From: Tetrapyrgos nigripes
Lineage: Eukaryota > Basidiomycota > Agaricomycetes > Agaricales > Campanellaceae
Assembly: GCA_013368315.1 (NCBI GenBank)
Contig: JAACJM010000156.1
Coordinates: 62,001 to 126,000, forward strand
DNA length: 64,000 nucleotides
Reading direction: 5' to 3'
Numbering within the stretch: the first letter of the stretch is position 1; every line of letters starts with the position of its first letter. Shown piece after piece: positions 1 to 10,989 of this stretch. The translations under genes and the position numbers were made by a program. The notes below the pieces were generated by a model. The model did not search any database, had not been told where the DNA came from, and was given only the letters and a program-made list of their open reading frames with translations.

Positions 1-2689
1 TCCTTATACTGTTCTTACAAGTAAAGTGCTTTAAGATTGTGCTGATCCGATATCGCTGTTTCATGACCGGATAGTTTGTATATTCCATCTATATCATACT
101 ATATACCTTCTTGTATTTTTTTAAGCTTTTCAAACCTGTAAATAGGTCCTCTATTCGAGCGTGAATGCCATAGAATGATTAGTTTTTGGGTGTTTTGGAT
201 CAACTCGCTAGTATCCCACCAAATACCAGGGATCCAACCAAAATAAATATTCTGCGTATCCCTGTATATACTCCCAGCATATTCCGTTAGCCTCCGAGGC
301 ACATATCATTCTGTTAAGGTAAGCCGAGTCGAGGTAAACTGAGGCGGCTCTCATAGAGAGCGTGGGAATCTGTATTGGGTGTCCCCGAACAGCGTCGGGG
401 GACGAGCTTTCCCGACGTTGAAGGTCCTGGCACATGTATCCTGCACTCCAATGGTAGATAGATAGCCCTTAAATAGTCAGTATTACTTACGGGGTCAATA
501 GATCATCGTGATCATGGTACAATTTTATACTATGTATTGATTAAGAAAAAACAAATTTGAGGTCTTAAACCACTAATAATTGTGGATTTGATATAAGGAA
601 GCTATGATATTCTGAATGACAATGTAGAGAACTTTTTCCCGAATTTCACGGTTTTATTGAGGCTACATACGCGCTCGCTGTTGTCGGGAAGATGGGACAA
701 CGAGCAGAGACTGATCCAACGGGGAAGCGGCCCCCGAGCCCCGACGATGACATCACCATACGTCCTCTCACAATGCCCCCATCCTCCCACCTGCCAGAGC
801 ACTGCGATAGTACATAGTCCTTCAATAATTACATGATAAATAACGCGCTATGAATGGGAAGGGTTTAATCTATCAAATTTGATAGGACTGTATGATCCCT
901 GGCCCTATCATATTTGTTCGGTTAGGTGGGCTTCACAGGTGGCGGATAGACGCTGCACGATCACCAGAGCTGTCACAGCTAAGTTTGGAACGAACTGTCA
1001 ATATAATTCATGAACACATTGATTACACGCGTTCAGAACGGTTCTAACAGCTTTTCATGATCAATCACTACACGTTCTTCACTGGCCAAAAGTATAATCC
1101 TGCACTCCCCCTCGACCAGCTACAGTAACCTTCACTAACTCGGATGAGGTATGTCTTCCAACGTCAGCCATACCGGCACACGCACCCCGAAGCTTATAAA
1201 AAACCCCACTCCTCCCAATCATAATCCATGACCATAGCAGAAAATGTCCTGCTCCTTCACGTGACCATTTCCACCCTATCTCTTCTTTACTCAACCCCCT
1301 TCAGGCTTATACCCACTTACGACCTCAAAGATTCTTTCAACACCACTTTCCGAACAACGAAATTCCAGTACCTCGATCAATTTGGCCCGATGACAGCTGT
1401 AAAGGCGTGCTCATGACTGAGGCAATTCGAGTCCGGATCCATGGCTATGCGGAAGGTGGGAGGATGGAGTTTTTGAAGGTATGTTTCTGACCCGGTGAAT
1501 GTGCCATTGAGACTCATTGCTTCGGCAAGGCTAGGGCATGCGGAAGGAGGGAAGATGCATGTTTTGAGGGTCCCCGACTCTCGTAGAGAGAGAGGGGATC
1601 GATATCGCGAGTCGTGACTCGCTGATAATACTCACAAGTTCCCAAGAAAGAAATAAAAAGTACCAGGACTTGAACCTCACCAAAAAAAAAAACTCGAACC
1701 TCACTTTTCTGCGGATGATACTAAAGATAGATAGATAGGATTATACCGCTACCGAACAGCTACCTAAAACACATGGCTATGGTCACTCACCCCATAGGAC
1801 GAGAGTAGGCGCTATCCGATTCAGCAGGGCAAGCAACAACGCTGCAGGGGCAACGTCCTGATTTAACAGGGTAGACCGTCTGCAACGTTGAAGCACTATC
1901 AAGTGGCGCGAGGACATGGGGGAAGGTCTCGACGCGGCCGAAACGCAGAGGCGTGTAACGTAGGCCTCGATGCGGTGCAGAGACGTAAGACGAGGGTCTC
2001 GATGCGGGATATGTGATGCAGGTATGGGGAGTGGTAAGTACATAGATAGAATCAGATGCGAAAAGAAGTAGAGACTGAAGGAGAAAGATAAAGATAAAAG
2101 CAGATGCGAACGCGAAGAAAAAGAGACAGATAGAAGTAGATAAAAAGATACAGAGAAAAACACAGAGAGAGGTAGATATGAAGACATAAGTAGATATGAG
2201 GATGATCGAAGGAGGAAAAGATAAGAGAAAGATACGTAACATTTAGAAAGAAAATTGAGGTTCGGAAGAACCCGAACGCGAAGTCACAGTGATAATCGCC
2301 TCCAGAGGCTAATCCAAGCAATAACGTAGGAACTGGCACACGGGCCCATATCAAAAACTGTAATCCCAGCATCCCGACCATACTATGAATGGATTGATTA
2401 GTTCAGAGTTCAACGTTAATTCAACGATAACTCACAGTATGCACTGTACACTGATACTTTTTGGCTCCGTAAATCGATTTCTATCACGCCCAGAGCTCAT
2501 AGATAAAGTTATTAAGCATCCAATGGCTCAAAGAAAAGTATTTATTCGAAGTGCCAATATACGCCGGACATTCTAGTAGGTCATGTATGCGTTGGTATCT
2601 TCGGATGTTCGCTTTTTTGGAAGTTTTTGAATCTCAAGTACTTTTAACGCTCTACCAATTCCGAGTGGCTGTTATATGACTGGATGGCT
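1..2689. other. gene-free stretch, no recognised feature
   Basis: No ORF here resembles a protein family I know. Positions 1783-2242 are strongly purine-rich on the plus strand (many GA and AGATA runs), which creates long but low-complexity open frames on the minus strand made of Ser, Leu, Phe and Tyr. A short imperfect direct repeat (ATGCGGAAGG followed by GGAGGATG or GGGAAGATG) occurs near 1447 and 1540. Nothing else could be supported. Confidence 0.6.
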
Positions 2690-3050
2690 TTTAAATACCG
2701 ATTTATATGATACTTCAAACATCTCTGCATTTAATGGGTATTTTAAGAGCACTAAATGATACCCTAATCCAAGATGAGTGTCCCAAATTGACCATTTTAT
2801 GACAGTTTTCTATCAATAAGCAAATATACTGTGTGTCCCTCATCGTGTGGCCGCAAAAAATATTCATGAAGTACATTTACATTGTTGGAAACTATCCAGA
2901 GCTTCTCTGAGGTGAAATGCGCTGAGTTGATCCAACGTGAGGCGAGATAGAGCCTGGAATGCAACTGCAAGTGCCCAGAAAGGGCGTGAGAATTATCGTG
3001 AAGGAGGCCTCGACTTTTATTCACTTTTCGCGTTATGGCCTTCTCAGCTG
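2690..3050 (+). repeat. dispersed repeat, copy A (inverted relative to copy at 30.4-30.8 kb)
   Basis: This segment matches the reverse complement of about 30,420-30,790. The best-kept block contains TTGACCATTTTATGACAGTT (near 2787) and is found as its complement near 30,675. The similarity continues downstream into a stretch that translates, in both copies, to related peptides with an N-F-S-E-V core and a C-K-C-P/A-K-C-P motif, so an old coding or transposon-derived segment may be involved. Both copies are degraded and no ends with a target duplication were found. Confidence 0.55.
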
Positions 3051-3401
3051 CTTTTAAGAGTCAGAAACCACCTGTTGTGAACATGGAGGTGCTTCAGCTG
3101 TAAAAACCAGACTGAGAGCATGTGTGTGCGTAATACTGCAACATTGGAGGTTGATTGGAGGGGGAGAACGATTGGAGAACGATGAGAACGTCCCTAATTG
3201 GAACTCTGACGCTGACGCCGCCAGCGCAACTCTTGGCCATCCACTTCTTGTCCACTTTGCTCCTTTTCTTGCTTCCACAAAAGACTGATGATGGACAATT
3301 GTGTATTTATGCGAAATTCTTTTCATTTGTAATACCAAGTTTGCAGCGCTTGGTCAAGTAAATTTTACGGTGCGTACTACTACGTCTGTCTACGGTTGCG
3401 T

Positions 3402-4959
3402 GAATTCTGCGTGTCGCTCCTGCGTGCCACCTGCCGTCTCCATTAGGCAAGTCCGATATATCCGTTGGGCTTTAAGCGCGTCTACATACACCCTTCGAGG
3501 TCCTTCGTCAGTGTTTAAATCAAGTTGGGATTGCCGTACTATGAGCTCAAAAAGTGAAATTCATGGATGTAAGAGGTCTTACTTGAATGGAAGGGATATC
3601 TACAGCGTCACGGTTGTATTAAGAAATAATCATGGAGAGCTCCGTAAGAACTTGAACAAATGAGTAAAGGCATATGTGAACCAAGTACTAAGTAGTATGG
3701 ATTCAGCTATATGACTTTTGTTATACAGCACAAAGATGAGTGGAGAATGGAGACAAAGAAAGAAGGAACACATTTTAATTTCACCTAAATCAAGGGGGTC
3801 CGGAGCGGGAAATCCCGTACCGGGGGTTGGTAGGTAGGTTCCTCTGGAGGAGGCGAAAATTTTTTTTTTGACCCCCCCGAAAATGCGCCTTAGAACAATT
3901 TTTCGCTCACTGTTGGCAGTAATACATGTTGTTCACAATGCATCTAAGGTCTGATAATACTGCTTTGACCACGTTGCAGTCAATTTTTCGTTGAAGGTTC
4001 CGCAAAGCTTCTGACTAGCACAGCAGTTCAAATAATTTATGTAATCATAAGTCACATGCTATTGCTATATTAAGCAGGTAACCTACTATATAAGGAAGGT
4101 AAGGTAGGTAGGTTCCCTTGATGGGGGCGCAAATTTTTTTTCCGACCCCCGGTATAATTTAATTCTTTTTGGACCCCCTTGACCTAAATGCCTCACATTT
4201 CGTGGGTTATTTTCTGGAGCAGACCTTCGGACATACGCTTACAAATGGGTTGGGTTTTGTACATTGATGAGAGCTACACTGTGCGGCCGGAAAGTTGGTC
4301 TGAGGAGGACAAACCTCTCTGGCGGATGAGTTGTCCGACTTGGCGACACACAGGCTGGCACGCAGGTGGCACGCAGACCGGCACGCAGGTACACGTGACC
4401 TGCGTGTCGTCCCGATAGATCTGCGTGCCATCGGCTAAGGCTGAGTGTCCACTCCTCGTTCACAAGACAATGAAAAATCTCAACTGGCACTCGGAACTGT
4501 GATTTTCACTTCAGAAAATAGAGAAAACTATTCATGGGTCTCACTGGGCAAGGTCAGAATGGAAGAAAGTGGTCAATTTTTGCCTTAAGGCACGCCTTTG
4601 GCTAATCGTTGGCTAAGGGTCTGCATGTCCTGCGTGCCACTCTTCGAGGTCGAGAAACTGGGAAATCTCGCCTGCTCATGTTCAGTTTCAAGCTAGATTT
4701 CAAGTTAATACAGGCGAATGATAAATTTCCCATCTAGAGACATCTTTTATACAAAATCAGCAATGTGTCCTTGCACTTAACCTCAGCAGTGTCCTTAATA
4801 CCTATTTCATGGCCCTTGCACTCAGAATAATACATTTGTCTTATAAATGGGTAGTAAAAGATCCCAATGAGCTGAAATACATGGAATCACAAGATATACC
4901 CCGGCACGCAGACACGCAACTATCGGCACGCAGGCACGCAGGCATGACACGCAGAATTC
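3402..4959. mobile_element. possible non-autonomous element with inverted GAATTCTGCGTGTC ends and GGCACGCAG sub-repeats
   Basis: The left end reads GAATTCTGCGTGTC (3402-3415), and the right end is its exact reverse complement, GACACGCAGAATTC (4946-4959). Just inside both ends, and in clusters at 4340-4440, 4620-4650 and 4900-4950, the 9-mer GGCACGCAG or its complement CTGCGTGCC recurs, as subterminal transposase-binding repeats do in many DNA transposons. There is no coding sequence. A clear target duplication was not found outside the ends, so the boundaries are tentative. A hAT-type MITE (3791-4181) lies inside. Confidence 0.4.
3791..4181. mobile_element. hAT-type MITE, 391 bp, with 8-bp target-site duplication
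   Basis: The element starts CAAGGGGGTCC and ends GGACCCCCTTG, an exact 11-bp terminal inverted repeat. The second blocks, TACCGGGGGTTGG and its counterpart CCGACCCCCGGTATA, extend the inverted relationship inward. It is flanked by the 8-bp direct repeat ACCTAAAT at 3783-3790 and 4182-4189. An 8-bp duplication with short inverted ends is characteristic of the hAT superfamily. The interior is non-coding and holds poly-T runs beside G-rich blocks. It depends on a transposase supplied elsewhere. Confidence 0.85.
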
Positions 4960-5980
4960 AACATACCGGTCTGTCTAGTACACAGAACAATGAGATACTC
5001 GTTTTGGAAAGTAGCTGTCCAAGCCGATTGCAACACTAAAGCCGAGTTCGGAAGCCTTGGGAGAGAGATGGACCCTTGGTCCATAAGACAATGTCCAAAG
5101 TACCAGTCATATGAATCTCTGTCTTGGCCCTAGGATATTTGGAGCTGGTTGTGGGTGTAGGATCAACCGTCATTTTTTACATGAAGCTATTTAAGGTGCA
5201 ACCTAGAATTTTACAAAATTGCTGCGTCTCAGATAGAAGGGCTGGGAAGAGAAGTCGATAGGACAAGCCAAGGTACGTGTCATACTCTCATTTACCCCTC
5301 CTGCTTACCTTGCTGACAGTTTAATGCACTGCGACTTCACATCTCCATACCTGTACACAATATGCATATATATACTTCTGCGGTGAGTTTTCAGCTCTCA
5401 AATCTTTCCTTTCATCCTCTGATGTGTTGAAAGCAGTGCATGTGCATACACCTTCTACCTGGCCGTCCTTGGTGAGTTACCCTATTGTATTCTATCATCT
5501 CTGATAATATGAACACTATCATCCAAGAATATAGATGTTTTTTCAACATGGCTATGTTCTATGTCTCAGTCCGAAATATGGTGAGCATTTCATGCCTCAA
5601 TCAATCCAGAGGAGTTGCAATGCTCCTAGCACTCTCTGAATCTTTCGCAAAACCTGTACAGCTGTTGAGGGTGCATAGTAGGGCTAGGAGGCCTGGGAAG
5701 TAGCTACACTTGTATATAGCTACGTTGAATATATAGCACCTTATTAGCCATTAATCAGTATTGTATTGTACCTTGTCAAGGTGTTAAGTATGGTCTTACC
5801 TTTGAGAGGTCAACAAGTATATTTGGCCTTGGAAAGGGAATTTATGATTGATTTAACCTTCCAAAGAGAGAAATTATTCCTCAATAATAAATTATCAAGT
5901 ACCTTGAAAATGCCTTCAACTCAAGTGGAGGCTTTGTGAAGACCTTAAAGTCTGGTTGGAATTTCAAGGTGTGGATGAGG
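4960..5980. other. gene-free stretch, no recognised feature
   Basis: No ORF of recognisable family, no terminal repeats and no structured repeat were seen. Short open frames at 4809-5039 and 5485-5703 have no recognisable composition or motif. Confidence 0.5.
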
Positions 5981-6358
5981 ATCCTTTAACCTTGGAGAGG
6001 CAATACTTGATTTTTGGTCTTACAAATGAGAATAAGAATTTACAAAATCCAGGTCATTGAGCACCTTGACAATGACTTAAATCCTTTCTTGCCTTTGAAA
6101 TGTCACCAATCATTTAGGTACCTTTAAAAGGTACCTAAATCATTTTTGAACCTTTCAAAGGTTTAAAAAATCCTTTAACCTTGGAGAGGCAATACTTGAT
6201 TTTTGGCCTTACAAATTGGAATAAGAATTTACAAAATCCAGGTCATTGAGTACCTTGAAAATGACTTAAATCCTTTCTTGCCTTTGAAATGTCACCAATC
6301 ATTTAGGTACCTTTAAAAGGTACCTAAATCATTTTCGAGCCTTTAAAAGCTTTAAAAA
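5981..6358. repeat. tandem direct duplication, two copies of a 189-bp unit
   Basis: Unit 1 is 5981-6169 and unit 2 is 6170-6358. Both begin ATCCTTTAACCTTGGAGAGG and differ by only a few substitutions. Each unit contains the short inverted repeat AGGTACCTTTAAAAGGTACCT. The flanking DNA from 5860 repeats fragments of the same vocabulary (CCTTGAAAATG, CCTTTGAAATG), so this looks like a satellite-like array that is decaying. No coding potential. Confidence 0.85.
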
Positions 6359-7396
6359 TCATTTATTCATGTCTAAATCCTTGACAGCAAAGGCAAGGAC
6401 CCAAACGCCTTTATTGGTAACTGGGCTTTTGCTGATGTCAGACAACGTTGGAATGAGAAACAAAGGGGAAGCATTGGCAGCGAGACGAAGACATTGGGAG
6501 AGAGTCATGGTGGCAACAGTGAAGGAGTGGGTCATGGCACATGTCTGGACATTAATCAAGTGGCATGTAAGTGCCCTTTTATTATTGCTGTTTGAAGAAG
6601 TAGTTAGATTATCATTTTTCCCACTGCGAGCTTCCAGTCATATCCTATCATTTTGCTCCTCTGTCTGTTCTCTGCTAGCCTTAGGCAACCCCCTAGAATC
6701 AAAGTATAATTGATGTATACCTCCATACACTTTGACATTACAGACTTATTTTTATTAAAATTCTATTTTTCTTCTGCGCTTCACGCAGGACATCAAACAG
6801 TAGGGTTCTGCCAATCCCACTGATTTTTCCCACAGCATGACTAAATAACACTGAAGAAGAAGTATGCTTGAGGCTGCAGAATCAAAGTAAGTGGACAAAT
6901 TGGACCAGGTATCCCAAAGACAATGAGTACACAAAAATTCTATCATTTAACCATTGACCTGAAGAATTGGCACTAAATCAAGACATTGACAGGGAAAAGA
7001 TTAGTTCTCTTTCATACTTAGTAAGTAGCCTAGTTTTTTCAACTATTTTTCAACTACGAGCGCAGCCAAGGAGGAAATTCCAAGGGTTCTAGGGGTCAAA
7101 GCTGGATTCTCCCACTGCATGCTACACCAACTACCCAAAAAAGCTCATAATGCGTACTACACATGTCTCAAAATCATATATTAGCTGTATAGTACCTCAG
7201 AATACAGAGGGATAGCACCAGGGAGCCTCACCGAAGGGCGGGAGCTCTGGCAGACATATGCCCGAATCGGGACATATGACATATCTGGACATGTGCCATG
7301 AGCCGAAGAAGCCGATGGAACGGGATGGAAACAAATGACCTCACGCGGAGATCTCCGTTTCAAAATTTAAACCCCCCTTGCCAGGACCGGCTGATC
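6359..7396. other. no recognised gene; one 114-codon open frame
   Basis: The frame 6369-6713 (plus) is open for 114 codons. Its middle is Arg/Glu/Trp-rich and it ends in a Leu/Phe-rich hydrophobic segment, but I recognise no family and no splice context, so I do not call it a gene. The rest up to the palindrome edge is non-coding. Confidence 0.35.
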
Positions 7397-7865
7397 GATC
7401 GGTGGGACACGTCCCTCTCCTCCCACGCCGGAAGTACGTTTCTATCGGCTCGACGGATAGATGAGCAGATAGGTGTACAGAAGTAGGATGTATTTGGAGT
7501 TCAGATATATATACAAATAAATGCTATATTTTGACTCTAAATATTTGTACAGAAAGAACGTACATCTGGAAACCCCTAATTACACTTGATAGGTAAACAA
7601 AAAGAAAGGACATGTAATCTATGTAAAGATGTACAAAAAGACGCCTAATTTTGTATAGCTATTCGAACAAAAGAAAGATAACCTTGTAAAGCTCCGGATA
7701 CATGTCCAGAAATCCCGCATATCTGAGGCACAGATACGGGTGCAGATAGGAGTCCAAATGGACCATCTGTCCAGAGTTCAGATAGGTCTGCAGATATATC
7801 ATATTTCCAGAGTCAGAATAGGACGCAGGCGCGTTTCCAACGCGTCCACTGCAAGACGCATCTTC

Positions 7866-8424
7866 GTCAGAAGTCGTCGTGTATGCTGTTGCTGCGAGAG
7901 ATCTCAAACGCGCAGAAGCTTTTGCGAAGAAGGTCGTTCATGGATATGGGTTGTGAGTGTTGTTTTTCGTCTTCATTTTATTCTCTCCGCTCGAAAACAA
8001 ATTTTTTTTGATGAATATTGTATCCTGAACTGCCTGCGCTACCTCGGAGGCGGGAACCCAACAGAAATCCTCTCAGCTACCGCCGTACCCTCGCATGACC
8101 CCAAAGGTGACCGCCGGATGACTACCACTCCTGCATTACCAAACGATATCATCGGTAATATCACCTCTGACCTTGGTATACCCTGGAAGTTAGGCTTTAT
8201 CCCTTCAATGCCTGAAATACGCACCACAGTAGAATGTGAGAGTGGTTCCCTCAGTTTGCTCAATTTTGGGTTGCCGATGTTGTATCATACGATTACTGTC
8301 AACGAGAAGAATGGGATGAAGTCGGTTACACGTAAGGAGAAAGTGTACACATTTGCTGATGGAAAGATGGAGGGTAAAGGAGAGCAATGGTGGTTGACAT
8401 ATAGATATATGTTGGAGGCATTTA
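7866..8424 (+). pseudogene. Gfo/Idh/MocA oxidoreductase relic (dihydrodiol / D-xylose dehydrogenase-like), left-arm copy
   Basis: Two pieces of one protein are recognisable. The first (7871-7963) encodes the end of a Rossmann beta-strand and following helix (V-Y-A-V-A-A-R-D-L-K-R-A-E-A-F-A-K-K). This is typical of NAD(P)-dependent Gfo/Idh/MocA enzymes such as fungal dimeric dihydrodiol or D-xylose dehydrogenase-like proteins. The second (about 8018-8424) encodes the C-terminal substrate domain: N-C-L-R-Y-L, N-P-T-E-I-L-S-A-T-A, then R-T-T-V-E-C-E, and a closing W-W-L-T-Y-R-Y-M-L-E-A-F. About 110 residues that would hold the E-K-P catalytic segment are absent between them, as are the first strand with the GxGxxG motif and the normal C-terminus. 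It cannot be a working enzyme. The same internal gap is present in the right-arm copy, so the deletion predates the inverted duplication. Confidence 0.8.
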
Positions 8425-8699
8425 TGCCCTCTCCAAATGCCAAATTCTCTGCTCCAGATCTTCCAGACAGGATAAAGCAAGTCCACTGTGCTTGTATGGA
8501 TGAAGAGCTGTGAGCAATGTTGGGGTGATGATACCCTTGAAATCGGAAAACGGTACCATCGGCGGCTGACCATGTCGTATGCGTGAAGAGCGGTGAGCAG
8601 TTTTGGGGTAATATTAATGATATCCTTGAACTCGAAGATAGTACTGTTTGCAGTTGGGCACCGTGCAAAGTTGTACTCTGCGTGACATATTTCCTTAAT

Positions 8700-9862
8700 T
8701 AGGGCTTCGCACCGGTCCGTATGCTAACGGGGTACGGGTACCGTAATATGGTACCCGTACTCGTACTGTACGCACCTCTCGACCCAATCCGTAAGTACAG
8801 TATACTGTACGGGTGCCACCGTTACGGGTTGGTAAATTTAGGTTTTAAGCTTGCACTTTGCCACTGCCAGTGATAGTGTGGCCACCTCGACGTGAAACTG
8901 ACATCCTGTACAGCTTGGCGCAATCAGAGCCACATGCCTGATGTCATACTGCCATGTCTGTGACTTTTCTTGCTTTTATTTCGCCTTCATCGACGCCTGA
9001 CTTGAGAAAATGGTGCTCAATGACCCTTGTTGTTAGCTGCAGGTGAGCCTTCACTCTTCACAGACGTAGAAGTGAGGAATAATATTACTTCCCCAGTTAG
9101 GTATAATATCCGATGTCCTGTAGCATGATGTACCATGCGAAATTTATTTCTTTTTCTTTATAAATCCGTGCCCGCTTTCCTCAGACCATCCCTATCCTTT
9201 TTCCTCCAAATGTCTAGTGAGCAGTGTGCTGTAAACGCTGATGGAAGTCTCAAAGATGCCAACGAAATTGACTTCTATCATGATCCTGATGACGCAGCTC
9301 CAATCGCAGGTCCAAGCATGACCAAAGGTATGTGATATATGTTGTGGTCCTGTGGATCTGCGCTTTTTTTTTATGGGTGTACATTAATCCACTTTATCTT
9401 GTAGCAGTGCGAGGGCAGCGAACATGTAACAAGCATGCCAAAATGCTTGCCTCTGTTGAGTCCAACAAGTATGAGGCTGATCACTGAAATTCTGACAATT
9501 TTACAGGCTCTGCTGTTGCTGTTGAACGAGTCTTTTCTGGTGGACGTGACACTATCTCCCTCCGTCGAGCAAGCCTGTCAGCTGATACAATCAGACTTCT
9601 CATGATTGCAAAGCACAGGCTCTATTTGGCCCAAAACCAAAAGCAGTAGCAGTAGTTATTACCTCTTTTCATACTTATTTACTACTTTAGAAAAATTATC
9701 TATCCGTATCGTACCATAACCCGTAATACTGCCGTATCAAGCCCGTACCCGTACCATCGGACTTTCCTCTTACCCCGTAAGCTACGGTTTGGGTCAGCCC
9801 GTACCGGTATCAGACCCGTAAAATTACGGCCGTACCCGTATACTGTACAGTGCGAAGCCCTA
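8700..9862 (+). mobile_element. internally deleted hAT transposon, 1,163 bp, with 8-bp TSD
   Basis: Terminal inverted repeats are TAGGGCTTCGCAC (8700-8712) and GTGCGAAGCCCTA (9850-9862), 13 bp and exact. They are flanked by the 8-bp direct duplication TCCTTAAT at 8692-8699 and 9863-9870. The right arm of the palindrome carries the uninterrupted target (near 17,345-17,360), which proves the insertion. Both subterminal regions (8710-8830 and 9700-9845) are packed with TACGGGTACC/CCGTAC-type repeats, as hAT transposase-binding regions often are. A TAGGG start with an 8-bp TSD fits the hAT superfamily. The transposase inside is a deletion derivative, so this copy is non-autonomous. Confidence 0.95.
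9210..9649 (+). pseudogene. hAT transposase remnant: N-terminus fused to C-terminal dimerisation domain
   Basis: A short first exon starts at ATG 9210 (acidic, D-F-Y-H-D-P-D-D) and runs to a GT donor near 9329. After an acceptor near 9406 comes a short basic piece (R-T-C-N-K-H-A-K). After a second AG acceptor at 9506, the exon 9507-9649 encodes the hallmark hAT dimerisation segment (A-V-A-V-E-R-V-F-S-G-G-R-D-T, then L-S-A-D-T-I-R-L-L) and stops at TAG 9647-9649. The catalytic RNase H-like core is entirely missing, so no active transposase can be made; complete hAT transposases are usually 600-800 residues. Confidence 0.8.
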
Positions 9863-9870
9863 TCCTTAAT

Positions 9871-10440
9871 TTGAAGCTCGACCAAAGATGTGTTGAGCAT
9901 GAGGAGTGCTATGAAGTCTTCATTGGCCAGAGAAATCTGGTGCACTAGATGAAGGGATTGCAACAAGCACCCAGAGTGTCCCAAAAAATCAGCAAAAGTC
10001 TGGCGGGGCCAAATGCCCATGAAGAAATAGGACTCGTCATTGCCCTTACAGTGCACATCCTTGATAGTGAGGTTGGTCAAAGATGGAAAACTCTATAAGA
10101 ATGTGAGTAATTAGAAATCAAATCCCAACCATCGCAAACTAAACTTAAAACTCACCAGTATATTCCAACCTTCCTGTATTCCCTGTCCATATTCTTTCTT
10201 CTCCTTCCCCTTGCCTCTATATGTAACCTCCTCCCTAGACATTCTGAAATCCGAAAGCATCGCTCTGGGTATGGGTACGTGTACACCATACCTGTATGTG
10301 CACCCCCAGTTGTCCCCATCCACATAATCCTCCCCATAATCATCCTCATCCCCATCTGTATCCCCGTCCTAGTCCCCATCCTCCCCATCGCCTCTATCGT
10401 CCACTTGTCCTTCATACCCATCATAACCATTCTCATACTA
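9871..10440 (-). pseudogene. F-box-associated LRR protein fragment, left-arm copy
   Basis: The minus strand 10,078-9871 encodes a leucine-rich segment: N-L-T-I-K-D-V, then F-A-D-F-L-G-H-S-G-C-x-L-Q-S-L-H-L, then L-L-M-L-N-T-S-L-V-E-L-Q-I. This is the repeat style of basidiomycete F-box/LRR proteins, where x-S-x-C-x-L-x-x-L is followed by L-L-x-x-x-P-S-L-x-x-L. Upstream (10,440-10,150), past a likely intron at about 10,150-10,080, the minus strand reads a very acidic Asp/Glu/Gly/Tyr stretch and then S-D-F-R-M-S-R-E-E-V. An F-box proper was not found. The 3' end is cut by the hAT element. In-frame stops occur in the acidic stretch. Confidence 0.5.
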
Positions 10441-10989
10441 AAAAGTCGAGACCAGATACAATGTTGGAGAAGAGGGAGTGGAGTTTGGGGGGTGGACAGA
10501 AATGGGAAGGGTTGTTGGACCTGGACTGGGACATGGACGAGTGGGTACGGGGAGGGATGGTTGGTTGGCGTTTTGTTGTTTTTCTGTCATTGTGTGGATG
10601 AAAATGTAGACGTGGATGTGGAAGTAGCTTGTGATGGACTAGTGCATCAGAATGAGAGTTGGGTCTTGTGCAGTGAAGTGGAAGGATGTGAACAGAAAAG
10701 TTGTCGTGTTTGGTTTGCTGGTGAGCAGAGAAATTACTCCAGGATGTGAGTTTTGTGATGAGATAGACTAGACTCGTACATAGAAGAGACAGGAAGAGAG
10801 GAATGGTGGAAGCACAGTGCTATTTGTCTCTGTTGGTGTCCCTGCTCTTTCCTCCCTGACGCAATGACTGACACCATGGAGGGCAATGCTTGACAACAGA
10901 AACAATCCTTCGACTCTATTGTCAGCTACCTAGCCCCAGGCAAAACATTTGGTAGACTACTTAACAGTACATTACTATACTTCTAGTTC

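Noticed and set aside
1783..2242. Three overlapping minus-strand ORFs of 109-151 codons
   Set aside because: They arise from purine-rich, low-complexity DNA (GATAGA-like words), have repetitive Ser/Leu/Phe/Tyr composition and no domain.
7740..8513. Single 257-codon ORF as an intact gene
   Set aside because: The frame reads the first oxidoreductase piece out of phase, and the central catalytic part is missing, so the length is accidental.
10152..10749. Overlapping ORFs of 94-156 codons on both strands (and mirror ORFs at 16.6-17.1 kb)
   Set aside because: They are shadow frames over a GGGGATGA-type low-complexity stretch. The only sensible reading is the acidic Asp/Gly stretch linked to the LRR fragment.
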